Position numbers and translations under genes: made by a program. A stretch of DNA of 20,524 nt from Silene noctiflora (lineage: Eukaryota > Streptophyta > Magnoliopsida > Caryophyllales > Caryophyllaceae). Each line of letters starts with the position of its first letter. Position 1 is the stretch's first letter. Location of the stretch: the NCBI GenBank assembly GCA_009801015.1, contig VHZZ01001242.1, positions 61,829 through 82,352 on the forward strand. Reading direction: 5' to 3'. This document shows positions 1 to 10,000 of this stretch, one piece after another. Under the pieces are notes generated by a model. It searched no databases. It was not told the DNA's origin and saw only the letters and a list, made by a program, of their open reading frames with translations.

Positions 1-1208
1 CTGGGGAGGCATCATCATCTGGGGAGGTTGGGGCTCACCAACCCTCTCCCTAACTCTCCTAGGCCCTCTCTCCACCCTGGGACGCTGGTCCTCCGGCCTG
101 GCTCGATCCCCCTTGGTCGGCTCAGGCATCTCCTCCAACACACCCACATCCACCACGTAATACTGGGGGCGCTGCTCCCTCTCCTCATCATCATCAGAAT
201 CCGAACCCACCACCGAAGAAGCCAANGGCTCGGTCGCAGGCAGATGCTCGGGATTAGGTAACCGCATCCAACTAGCTCCCCAAACCCTCCAGGCTAACCC
301 CCCACCAGGTAACACCCTCAACCACTTATGTTAAAGAAAGTAGTCTCGGTCCAGGGTAGGCAACTAGGCACCACCGGAACCATCTGTCTAACGGCCGAAG
401 AGGCCTCAAAAGTAGTCAACCATTCTGCTAAACGGGTGACTATGGCACCGCAGCTCAGGTACCGGGTCGGAGAGGTAGCCATGAGAGCAAGACTGGCACA
501 AACTATGGCCGGGGCGTTGAAATAAACGCGCTGGGTACGATCAGGGTTAAGGTAGGACACCAGTAACATCACCTCATGTGAGTTTAACTTACTCACATCC
601 TTTCTATCGTACAAAAGACAAGTCAGGGCTCGGAGGAAAATCTTTAGGGTGACATGCTGAACATCATTGATCAACATGTTGCTGGAGGTCGGGGCAGGCT
701 TGCCCGTAAAATAAGGCATAAACCGACTAGCACCACACTCAGTGGGAACATCATGATAATACCCCTCTTGGGGCGGAGAAAGGCGAAGATAGCCCGCAAA
801 CTGCTCAAGGGTCAGGACAAAGGAGGTATTCAACAACCGGAACTGAACCGTCTCCTCTACCTGGTCATAGGCATACGAACTCAAAAACTCAAGGGTCAGG
901 ATAGGGTACGAATGCTTCCTCAAGTGATATAACCCCGCCAAGCCCAAGGTCTCAAAGATATGTCTGGCATCTGTCTCAATACCCAAGTCCGTCAATATCA
1001 CAGAATCTATACAGTGGGTCGGTTTCATCTTCCTCTTGGTCAATTCTACGAAAGTTTCCCTTTGATTGAAGTCCATGAAAACAACAGTGGGGTATTCGGC
1101 TACAGCAGGGACAACCGGTCCCCTACTCCCTTCCCCAGTTTCCCCCTCTGCGGCTCTAGAGCGCTTGCTAAGACGGCCGGCGACAGTTCTAGGCATCTGA
1201 TACAACAT
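1..1208 (-). pseudogene. Athila ORF1-like retrotransposon protein, frameshifted and cut by the window edge
   Basis: The minus-strand frame opens at an ATG at 1208 (a second in-frame ATG is at 1196) and runs 296 codons to a TGA at 318-320. The middle (about residues 60-140) has LTDLGIETDARHIFETLGL, followed by LTLEFLSSYAYDQVEETVQF and LEQFAGYLRLSP. This pattern resembles the plant 'ATHILA ORF-1' / putative plant transposon protein family, whose biochemical role is unknown. The TGA is probably not the natural end. A different minus-strand frame is open from about 340 to position 1 without a stop and carries an acidic run (SDSDDDEERE) and then a Pro/Arg-rich tail, as expected for a longer protein with a one-base indel near 320. 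An ambiguous base lies at 226. It sits downstream of the minus-strand LTR and primer-binding site, so it is probably the first ORF of that element, though a nested element is possible. The family call rests on remembered patterns, not a search. Confidence 0.65.
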
Positions 1209-1377
1209 AGCATTAACAACTTACCAAACATACCGGAACATACACATCGAAACATCTACTCGTGCCACCAATTCATATAAACGATTCATAAACATAGGCT
1301 TAAACGAAAACCCTTCATACGAAACATCCCCTTCTCTCACAAATGAAAACGAGATTTAAACAAACTTTCCAGAACTT

Positions 1378-1561
1378 ACTCGATCGAGTTACCCCAAGAT
1401 ACTCGATCGAGTAGACCTCACTCGATCGAGTTCCTTAGCTGCTCGATCGAATGCCACAAAACATAAAGCTGACCAACATTGCCACATAACCCACTCGCTC
1501 GAGTCCAGCCTACTCGATCGAGTCCCTCATACTCGATCGAGTTTCCCCCACTCGATCGAGT
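1378..1561. repeat. Array of eight ACTCGATCGAGT palindromes (array 1)
   Basis: Eight copies of a 12-bp palindrome occur in 184 bp, at about 1378, 1400, 1420, 1441, 1493, 1512, 1531 and 1550. Most are perfect; the copy at 1493 reads ACTCGCTCGAGT and the copy at 1441 has changed outer bases. Spacers are short (about 7-40 bp) and not conserved, so this is an array of motifs and not a simple satellite. Confidence 0.9.
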
Positions 1562-2157
1562 CATGCCAATCTGAAGTCTACCCGCATAAACTTCTTCTAG
1601 CTAAGCTACACATTTACTTGCACATTACAGATTCATACATATTACCTTCAATACCAGCATACAATTTCATCACATCACATATTACATGCGAAACCAACAT
1701 CAGCTACTAGCATGTTACACCATTTTGTGTCGATTTCAGAAAAGTCCCAAATTTATGACTAAACCTTAGAAAATCTCGTCCCAATTAGATGCATAAATCA
1801 ACGTTTTATGACGAAATATAGCATGTTTAAAGCCAAAATCAAACACTTTTGCATATAAACATAGCAACAACTACTCAAAACTTACATCTATGCACAAATT
1901 TCTTGACAATTGATGAACTAGTTATGCTACAATGCATATATCAATGAACAACATATGAAGAACCATTACCTTGTAGGGATTAACAGTAAGAATGTAATTA
2001 TCACAATGAAATGCAAGTTCACACACACGAATTGATAGCAGCACGATGTCGGAAAACGAATTATAGGTTTTAGAGAGTAGTAGAAGGCGAAATAAGAAGG
2101 AAAGGTATGACAAAAGAGTAACTTATATTTGGTCGAGTACGGTTACTGTAGCAACCT

Positions 2158-2364
2158 ACTCGATCGAGTTGGAGAGTTACTCGATCGAGTGGCCTCTACT
2201 CGATCGAGTGACTTGGTTACTCGATCGAGTGGCCTCTACTCGATCGAGTTTGAGTTACTCGGTCGAGTCAACGCTGGTCAGTTCCAACGTGCCTGACCCA
2301 ACAGCTCAACTACTCGATCAAGTACGCCCTACTCGGTCGAGCACGCACTAGCACTCGGTCGAGA
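2158..2364. repeat. Array of nine ACTCGATCGAGT-type palindromes (array 2)
   Basis: Nine units begin at 2158, 2179, 2198, 2219, 2238, 2257, 2312, 2331 and 2353. The first five are perfect palindromes. The last four are variants with GGTCGA or GATCAA centres. The block GGCCTCT plus motif occurs twice with a 40-bp period (2191 and 2231), so part of the array grew by tandem duplication. Confidence 0.9.
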
Positions 2365-3137
2365 AGAGTTCAAAACACAATTTAAAACCACAAAATCTAC
2401 CACTAATTCCTGCAAAACAACATTGTGTCCCGAATTTCCGTCGAAACAGGAGTTCGGCACGGATTAGTTCCCTTTAATTCTCACTCCATCACAGCTTACA
2501 TAACATTCAACGGCAACAAAATCCACATTAACACTAAGCTCATCATATTTCCTATTCACATAACTTTCTAACGTACTTAAATAATCACGCCATCGAATTC
2601 ACGCATCATTCACACATGTATCACCTAATTATTCATCACATATCTATATTACATACACGAGACATTTTATACTCAGGTTTACCACCTTACATACAATCAT
2701 CATAACAAAACATCCGTCACACCATTCTATTCTTTGAAAGACTTACAACTAATTCATCACATCCATTCATCATTAACACACTTCCGTTGATTCATATCAA
2801 CAACGTCACCACTACTGACAAGCTCATATTACTAACCAAACATCTCCGTCATGCCCATGCGCATACATACATTACAACATTTATACTTTTTCCACATTAG
2901 ACTTAAGACATGACAACACTATTTCACACACGCACATTAAGACACACACTTATTTTCCGATTCATTATCCCATCCGAGGTGACTGGCTTAAGCACATTGG
3001 GGCCAAGGTTTTGGAATGAGGGCGCCTTCTCACCCAAAAACGATCACTGAGGGGCTCCCAACTTACGTACACCAGGTTCATTTTTATTAGACTCACTACG
3101 TTCATTAGATTCATTGGTTACAGGTTCCAAAATCGTC

Positions 3138-3149
3138 GCTCTGATACCA
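3138..3149 (-). other. Primer-binding site for initiator tRNA-Met
   Basis: The minus strand reads TGGTATCAGAGC, the standard plant LTR-retrotransposon primer site complementary to the 3' end of initiator tRNA-Met. It lies three bases (AAG) downstream of the LTR's terminal CA. This fixes the element's direction as right to left, and makes the LTR at 3153-4472 its 5' LTR. Confidence 0.9.
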
Positions 3150-3152
3150 CTT

Positions 3153-4472
3153 TGTAACACCCCCATCTACCAAGGAGCCTTAACAAGACCTTCCTCAATA
3201 GACAAAGGCATTACCATCTCGGTTTCCCGAGGCAAGTAATAATCAAATGTCGATAATAGACCAATTAAGTAAATTACAACTGATTACAAGATGACAAAAG
3301 AAAAAGTACAACTCGTTATCTTAAACTATACAACCAAGACTCAGTCGTCGTGACTCGTGGCAACTCGTCCCTCCGACTTCCAGCAAGACTCCCAAAGACA
3401 ACCTGTCATACCGAACTGCACACCATACGGATCACGACAGACACAACACAAGAGAAAACAGAGAAACACCACACACGGTCAGTACCATACTAACATACAA
3501 CGAATATACAGAATAGGTACACAAAACATCACAGTTCTCCACCTCCTTCCACAACGCACCACATCTCTCCTCGTTACATCACTGACTACACACCCGAGGT
3601 GTGTAGCCCTACCAGTGGGGGACCGCAGCCGTTCCCACCTAAGCCCCGCTCATCAAACCGAGCGATAACCCATGTCCATTAATGTGCACATCCCCTCCCG
3701 TGGCGGGTTCCAGAGAGGGCGAACCAAGGGCGTGAAGCCACTCCCGCAAGTGACTCCACTCAGCCGATAACGCATCTCGTAACCCACACTCCAATCTCCA
3801 AATCCACAGAATCGTCACATCAATCAGCATAACATACATTTATCATATCAACAGCATTGCCATACAACACAACAGTATCCAAATACTTCATTACCGTGAC
3901 CAACATCGCAACTAGCAACGTATAGTACTGAGTAGGGAAAACCTACCTCAAGCAAGCCGCATCGACTCCGCAAGCAGCCTCACCGCGCAAGCCATCATCG
4001 ACATCATATGACACGCAACGACATCTAATCCTATTACTTCACAAAATTAGACAAACAACAACCAAGATGACAACTACTGTATACATACCTATGCTAGCAT
4101 CCGACGACAAGATCACTTCCCGACTCCTGCTCTCGACTCCCATGGCAACGCACCTCCTTTGGTTCTCGAAAGGGTAAGAACAAGGGTAACTGTCGAGGCG
4201 ACATCTAGGTTTTAGGAAAAAGAAAAGAAAACTGATTTTACTTTCTGATATCGCGATATATCTTTTACCGCTGCTCGTAACTTACTCGATCGAGTAACTT
4301 AGTTACTCGATTGAGTGCCACCTACTCGATCGAGTAACTAGGTTACTCGATCGAGTGACCACAGCTAGATCGAGTACTCAACCACTACACACCTACGAGG
4401 AACTAAACAAGACTCGGCAAGTGNTAAGGTCGGTCAACGATAGTCAAAGGTCCTAGAAGGGCGGGTATTACA
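3153..4472 (-). mobile_element. 5' LTR of a minus-strand LTR retrotransposon (about 1.32 kb)
   Basis: On the minus strand the LTR begins TGTAATACCCGCCC (plus 4472 leftward) and ends GGGGGTGTTACA at 3153, giving TG...CA ends in inverted-repeat form (TGTAAYACCC). The primer-binding site follows directly. The first 190 bp on the minus strand carry the ACTCGATCGAGT array. Next comes an AT-rich stretch containing the palindrome ATATCGCGATAT (4248-4259) and an AAAAGATATATC sequence that could be a TATA region. The rest contains no credible protein; open frames of about 100 codons at 3357-3668 and 66 codons at 3639-3839 look accidental. An ambiguous base is at 4424. The candidate right-hand target duplication is TACAA at 4473-4477; its partner would lie beyond the left window edge. 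TGTAAYACCC ends are common in Ty3/gypsy LTRs, but the lineage is not proven. Confidence 0.85.
4284..4375. repeat. ACTCGATCGAGT palindrome array inside the minus-strand LTR (array 3)
   Basis: Units start at 4284, 4305 (ACTCGATTGAGT), 4324 and 4345, with a degenerate one near 4367. The spacing is about 20 bp. The array lies 100-190 bp from the LTR's 5' end on the minus strand, where a promoter or enhancer would be expected. Confidence 0.85.
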
Positions 4473-4801
4473 TACAACGAAGGAGTGCATAAGGCTTCGC
4501 AAGCAAGTGGCATATCTGCTAAAGAAAGGCTACCTGAAACACCTGATGTCGTCCAAAGGGAGAGGCGATGGCCCATGCAGGAAAGACCAACCAAAACGTG
4601 AGCTGCCCCCACCACCACCTATCTATGAAGTTAAATTCATAAATGGAGGATCAGAAATCTGTGGCCTGACCAGCTCAGCAACAAAGAAGATAGCCAGGGA
4701 GACAAAGATGAGGTCTTCATACAAACTAACAAACTTTCCTCATATCACATTCGATGACAGCGACATAAAAGGAGTTCCAGACCTACACCATGATGGTCTG
4801 G

Positions 4802-4806
4802 TTATC
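4802..4806. repeat. Left target-site duplication of the solo LTR (TTATC)
   Basis: Identical to 6080-6084 and directly abuts the LTR's TG end. Part of the duplicated sequence encodes the Val-Ile end of piece 1 of the gag-protease fragment. Confidence 0.9.
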
Positions 4807-6079
4807 TGATGAATCATATTTATATACATTATATGCCTCTCCTTTAGTAGTTTTAATACGGTTTTCGTGCTAAGTTATACGATTTATATGCCATTTATGA
4901 TAGAATGAGATATTTCCGTATTTCGGTATTTTTAATGCAGATATGAAGCATTTGAGTAGCAAAAGAGCATAATGAGCACCGCGGAGTTGGCATGGAGTAA
5001 TATACGAAGCATGACATGGAATATAGAAGAGCAAAGTAAGAGAATTGAAGAAGTCGAGAAGAAAATAGCTGAGAACGAGCCAAACTCGATCGAGTTAGCC
5101 AAAACTCGATCGAGTTGGTGAACTTGATTGAGTTTCTAATCACTCGATCGAGTTTCGCCTCTGTTATGATTTCCGTGATATTTCTTAAAGTTGGTTTATG
5201 TTTTCTATAACTACCCAATTAGCCTATTATTAGGTATTACGTATTCTTTTCAGGAGATTAGCCCTAATTACTCTCATAAAACTCTAGATTAGTTTAGCTA
5301 CCTTTATTATATTTGCGGATCTACTTTGTTCTTAATTCCTTTAATTTCGTAATATTTCTATTCCAACTTTATTGTTCTTCAATTCTATTAAGTTCTTATC
5401 TTTATTATTGCTAGGTTACTATCCATCTGTCCTTATAATTATGATTTCAATTACGCCTTTTAATCTTGTTATTGTTGTTAATTCCTTTATTATGAGTAGC
5501 TAAATCTCCAATCTAGGGTGAAAAGGGATCTAGGTTGTTAGAAGGGGACTAATTAATGAATTGATTGTTAAATTGCTTTAAGCCATTGTTCAATTGTTGC
5601 TTTAATCCAAATTGATTGATTACTGGCTAGAGTTAATTGATTAGTCTCACATACTAGGATTTCTACCGACCGGATTAAGACTAGTAAAGGTTACAACAAT
5701 TGAATAGACCTAGTTTAATGATAGCGACCGCATGTTAGACTAGATTTAAAGTTCATAATTGGATCGACCGACCTTATGACCTTAAACAGTTAAATTGCTC
5801 AATCAATGAATTAAATCCACCCTGAATAACTGCCAAGTGAACTTGATCCCTAGACTTTTTAATACTATTGTTTACGACTCTTTAATTCACTTGCAATTTA
5901 GTTAGTAGAAACCAAACAAACAATCTCTTCAAGCAATTGTTACCGTTAGACAATTTAATCAGTTAACAGATAAAATAACCGCCTCTCCGTGGATTCGACC
6001 CTGACTTACCGCTAGCTATTAGTTAGTAGTAATTTAGGATTTATTTTGATATAGGTTGACTGCGACATTAGCCTTGTCA
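4807..6079 (+). mobile_element. Solo LTR (1273 bp) inserted in the gag-protease fragment
   Basis: The LTR starts TGATGAATCATATTTATA and ends GACATTAGCCTTGTCA, with TG...CA ends. It is flanked by a perfect 5-bp target duplication, TTATC (4802-4806 and 6080-6084). There is no primer-binding site, internal region or second LTR, so it is most simply a solo LTR left by recombination between two LTRs. The 3' part has CCTCTCCGTGGATTCGACCC, followed by an AC-TTACCGCT stretch, a phrase I associate with the ends of plant gypsy LTRs in this orientation; strand is assigned on that basis. It has an ACTCGATCGAGT array about 280-350 bp from its start and a possible TATA region near 4817. The 107-codon minus-strand frame inside it (4895-5218) has no recognisable features. 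Confidence 0.9.
5084..5153. repeat. ACTCGATCGAGT palindrome array inside the solo LTR (array 4)
   Basis: Four units start at 5084, 5104, 5122 (diverged to ACTTGATTGAGT) and 5142. In the variant at 5122 both arms changed C to T, so the outer palindrome is partly kept. Confidence 0.85.
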
Positions 6080-6084
6080 TTATC
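6080..6084. repeat. Right target-site duplication of the solo LTR (TTATC)
   Basis: Directly follows the LTR's terminal CA and matches 4802-4806 exactly. The polyprotein frame resumes through it. Confidence 0.9.
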
Positions 6085-6797
6085 ACTATGAAAATTGGAA
6101 CAACAAGAGTCCCGAGAATCCTTGTAGATGGAGGTAGTTCGGTCAACCTGATAATGTTGGATGTCCTGAAAGCGATGAAGATCAACGAGGACCATATTAC
6201 GAAGAAGTCCAGTGTCCTGGTAGGATTCAATGGTGAAACCAGGAATAACCTTGGAGAAATTCAGCTGCCAACCTATGCTGAAGGAGTTGCATATTACGAA
6301 AAGTTTAGAGTTTTGGATTTCCTGTCCTCCTACAACGCTATCCTGGGCAGGCCATGAAAAATACACAATGTGAAAGTTATTCCTTCAACATAACATTAAT
6401 CTGTCAAAATCCCAACTGAGTGGGGAATAGCAATAATTATCAGAGGTGAACAGAAATCCGCCCAGGAGTGCTACTCCGAGGCCCTCAAGCCTTCCAAGGC
6501 AGGTAAGTCTCTCACCTAACAATTACAATATTCTGTCAGGATCACCTATGTGGCACAATCACATATGGAAACCGATCAGGTAATTATAGACCCCGAGTAT
6601 CCTGACAGGTATGTATTGGTTGGATCAGATGTCCCTGACTCACTCAGGCCTGTTTTGGTAAGTTTCTTAAAGAGTAAATCTTCTTGTTTTGCACGGTGAC
6701 ATTTTAATATGACTAGTATTGATGCTAAGGTCATTACCTATAGACGCAATATTGACACATCCTTCAATCCTGAGCAGCAAAAGAGACGCAAGTTGTT

Positions 6798-7050
6798 GTC
6801 TTAATAGTTTTGGACGCATAAGTTTTTGTTACCTTGGTTCCTTGTGGTTTGTTGGGTGGAATTTATGGGTGCAGAGTGTGATTAAACTTTATCCAAATTA
6901 TGTGATTAGACTTTGTATGAATATGGATATTTTTTCGATGGGCCATTACATTACTATGTTTATTTATTGGGTTTTGTAATACAACATAGCATCCTTTCTA
7001 ATATGAAGAGACTATCTTATGTTTGCAATTGATTATTGTGCTACAGCAGT
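6798..7050. other. Spacer between retrotransposon fragment and RPA-like pseudogene
   Basis: No coding similarity is recognised. A plus-strand open frame over 6719-6979 has no features of a protein and overlaps the retrotransposon remnant in another frame. The promoter of the downstream gene would be expected here, but I see no clear TATA box placed before 7051. Confidence 0.4.
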
Positions 7051-10000
7051 ATGAAACCTCGTAATGTTTACCTTGATGAGCTCACAAACACCAGAAAGAA
7101 TTACAAGGTGAAGGTAAAAGTACTTGAAAAACGCCGACCAAGGACATCTCCTGTAAAGGTGGTATATCAGAGATTGTTCTTCGAAGATGACAAGGCAAGA
7201 TTTTACTTGCATTACTGATGTCCATTTAGTAACTTTTAGCATCTCAATTCTCTTTTTCAAACTGCTTTACCTAATTCAAAATAGTTAGCGCTTGTCGAGT
7301 AATCACCCCCGTTTTCTTCCAAAAATAATTACTACTATTTTCCCAATGTTTTATTACCATTCCAACTACAAAACCAAGACCTACGCCAAACTCGTAATAT
7401 ACCAAAATTATTATCTTCTTTCTGTACCTTTCAAAGTCCATCTGTATTCTGGTCAGAATTTCCAGTCATTTTTTCATCTCATAATATGTTGATACACTAA
7501 TGAAGAGAAAATACGATAAGTTTAATAAATTTAATATCTAAGTGGAGTATCTGATAAATTTTAAAATTTTTCATTATAATCACTTCTCGTCCTGTTACTA
7601 CTACTCCACAATCCCCCTTATCTCCTCGTATTACTAGCCCTTCTACACTTACCGCTTCCTACTCCTTATGTTATTTTTGTCAATCAGAATGGTATAAAAG
7701 TAATGTGCTCAACTAATATTCAACTAACTACTGAATGTGGTTGGTTGCTTTGTACGAGTGATTTGTTAGATGTCTCACAATAGTTCTTGCCTATCTTATA
7801 TTGTACGGTGTTTGTCAACCAGATAATTAACATGTTCTAAATAATTGTTTGGGTTATGTTATGTTATTTAACTATAAAGAATTCAGAAAACTGTGACAAA
7901 ATGAATTACTTTTGTGGGTAGAAAAATAGGTGAATTGCATAGGTTGTTGATGTATATCCATCTTCAGGATTCTATATTGTACCGTAATTTTAGAACGATG
8001 CTGGTTAAGATGGCTCTTATGGGGCGGGAGAAGTTTTATGAGTAATGCATGGTAATGTAAGCATGAGTAAATTTGGAAAGTGGTGGAGATTCTGAAATGA
8101 AATAGTTATTTATTACAGATCTTGCAGGGTGTTATTCTACATGTTTCAAATGACTGATCATTATATGTTTGGTACTCTGCAAAATAGAACATTGTATCTT
8201 GTGTAGTGTTGGAACTGGTAACATGGTTCATCTGCTTTTCCATAAATTCAGAGTCTCATCACTCTTAGTTGTTTTCTGGTTGTGTCATATATGGTCTAGA
8301 GTGGGAGCTGAAAGACAAGCTGCTTCTATGAAAAAAAATTAAATTTATAGTTCTATAGAAGCTACTGAGTGGCCAGAAGATGGTTGCTCTTCTCAAGATA
8401 ATTGCATGACATGTTCGCCTGTTTCTTATATTGGTCTGTCGGTACAAAATGTGTTGATCTGCCTATGTAATTCAGTAAATACTACCAGTATGTTTTACAA
8501 ATATATGAAATTGTATTAGTCCATAAGCTATACTGTTCAATTGGTTAATAGGGGAGTAAAATGTGTGCTGCTCTTTTTACTGACCAAGTGGACATGTATG
8601 AGGATGCAATCAAGCACAACAAAGTATATGAAATATCCAATGCTTCTATTAGTGCTCTGAAGCCTGAATTCAAGACAAATCCCACGGATTTTCATTACCA
8701 AATGACTTTCAGGAACCGTACCATTGTGCAGCCAGTTGGTGGTGATGATGATGCTGCTATCATAAACTAACAACCAATTCCAACGCTACCCAGAGCGTCG
8801 AATTACGGTGAAATGTTTGGTATATGTTTTCAGCCAGATGTATCTGCCCTTCGTATACACAATTATAATCATAAATCCTACGAAATTTAACATACCTGTT
8901 CTACAATGCAGATATAGTGGCCATTGTTCTCTTTGTAGAAGAGCATTCACGTAAGATTACAACGAAAAAGAACCAAGAAACCACTGTTCGTGAAATTTTA
9001 CTGATTGATCATAGGTAATTTCTGATTCCAGAATCAAAATTTCTAATACTTATGTCTCCAAATAGCGACCCTTTGACCGATATTATTTACTCCATTAAAT
9101 CCACAATGTCAGCACGACACGACCATTGACAATCTCAGTATGGGACGAACTGGAAGAAGATGATTGTACCATGCTAATTTCAGACCGTGGGCAATTCAAA
9201 ACTGTAGGGATAACAGCGATGAGAGTGTCTACTTAAAAAGTTTATGCTTAGTTACCGTTACTAAAATAACGTATTAGTGGAACATTCAGATGAAAGACTA
9301 ACAATCTATTAGTTCACAACATACTCACTATTCAGGTTTTTCAATGACAACATCTACATCTACTGTTTTCATACATAGACCTACCGGTGAGAAGGCTGAG
9401 GCACTTGCAGCATGGTAATATTCTGATTTACCAAGGTCATGTTAATCAGCACAAGCAGTACACTTGATTCGTCATTATTAACACATGTCTTGTTACCTTG
9501 GACATGATCTTTAGCCATCAGACAACGCTCACACAACTTCAGAACAAGATCTTTCATGTGAGACTGCCAATGTCTGTTGAACAAAATGTCAAAATTTCAG
9601 TTTTTCGTTCGAAGAAGGTACAAAACGTTTCAATATCTTAGCTATCCCCGGCTCATTAGGATAAAGCCATTCGAAAACTAACATAACTAAGGTGTGCCTT
9701 TTATTGTGTACGCATGCAAAAACAACGCTGCAAGACGAAAGACACTGGTTAGAGGTCACTATTCCAAATGCTGAACTTTACAAGGTCAATGCGTACATGG
9801 GTTGTTCAAAATGTGATAAGCGCTGTAGTGTACCACCAGGCCATACATACACATGCAGCAACTGCTCTAAGCCTGAATGTATCTCATCCCCAAAGTAAGA
9901 CCCTGAATACTCCAAATACTTTGTGCTTTAGTGAACAAACCTAATAAACATTAAATCCGATGGATTTCTGATCTAGAAAGGATAGACACTTACAAACCTT

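Larger units (their letters stand above)
1209..3137 (-). other. Long untranslated leader of the minus-strand retrotransposon
   Basis: No credible gene is seen in this 1.9-kb stretch between the primer-binding site and the ORF1-like frame. It holds two arrays of a 12-bp palindrome (listed separately) and AT-rich sequence. Just after the primer-binding site, the minus strand has a short upstream ORF of about 44 codons and a good splice-donor match (GTAAGT, plus 3061-3066). A YAG acceptor lies immediately before the in-frame ATG at 1196, so an intron in the leader is possible. Other nested repeats inside this stretch cannot be excluded. Confidence 0.4.
4473..6797 (+). pseudogene. Decayed Ty3/gypsy gag-protease fragment, interrupted by a solo LTR
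   Basis: Two pieces of one polyprotein are visible. Piece 1 (4473-4806) is open from the LTR border. It carries the end of a Gag zinc-knuckle-like stretch (HTTKECIRLRKQV) and then a proline-rich linker with YEVKFINGGSEICG. Piece 2 (6080 onward) carries the retroviral-type aspartic protease core ILVDGGSSVNLI and the conserved SYNAILGRP. If the solo LTR and one TTATC copy are ignored, the two pieces are in the same frame. Beyond the TGA at 6355-6357 the family similarity continues to about 6797 (for example PEYPDRYVLVGSDVP and QQKRRKL) but with several stops and frame changes. Some stops fit loss of Trp or Gln codons by C-to-T or G-to-A change. Similarity ends just before the reverse transcriptase, so no RT, RNase H or integrase is present. 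The protease context resembles the Tat/Ogre-like branch; that is a memory-based inference. Confidence 0.85.

Noticed and set aside
1378-2364. Regular short palindromes with spacers, CRISPR-like at first sight
   Set aside because: The spacers are irregular in length and the setting is a plant retrotransposon leader and LTR; there are no cas genes and the motif is far too short.
3357-3839. Open frames of 103 (plus) and 66 (minus) codons in the minus-strand LTR
   Set aside because: They lie wholly within LTR sequence, have no recognisable motif and do not fit the element's coding direction or order.
4895-5218. Minus-strand 107-codon open frame
   Set aside because: Inside the solo LTR and across its palindrome array; composition is that of AT-rich non-coding DNA.
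6034-6366. Minus-strand frames opposite the protease region
   Set aside because: They are antisense shadows of the plus-strand gag-protease frame, which has a clear protease motif.
9381-9584. Minus-strand 67-codon open frame
   Set aside because: Overlaps exon 5 of the RPA-like gene and its following intron on the other strand; no features of its own.
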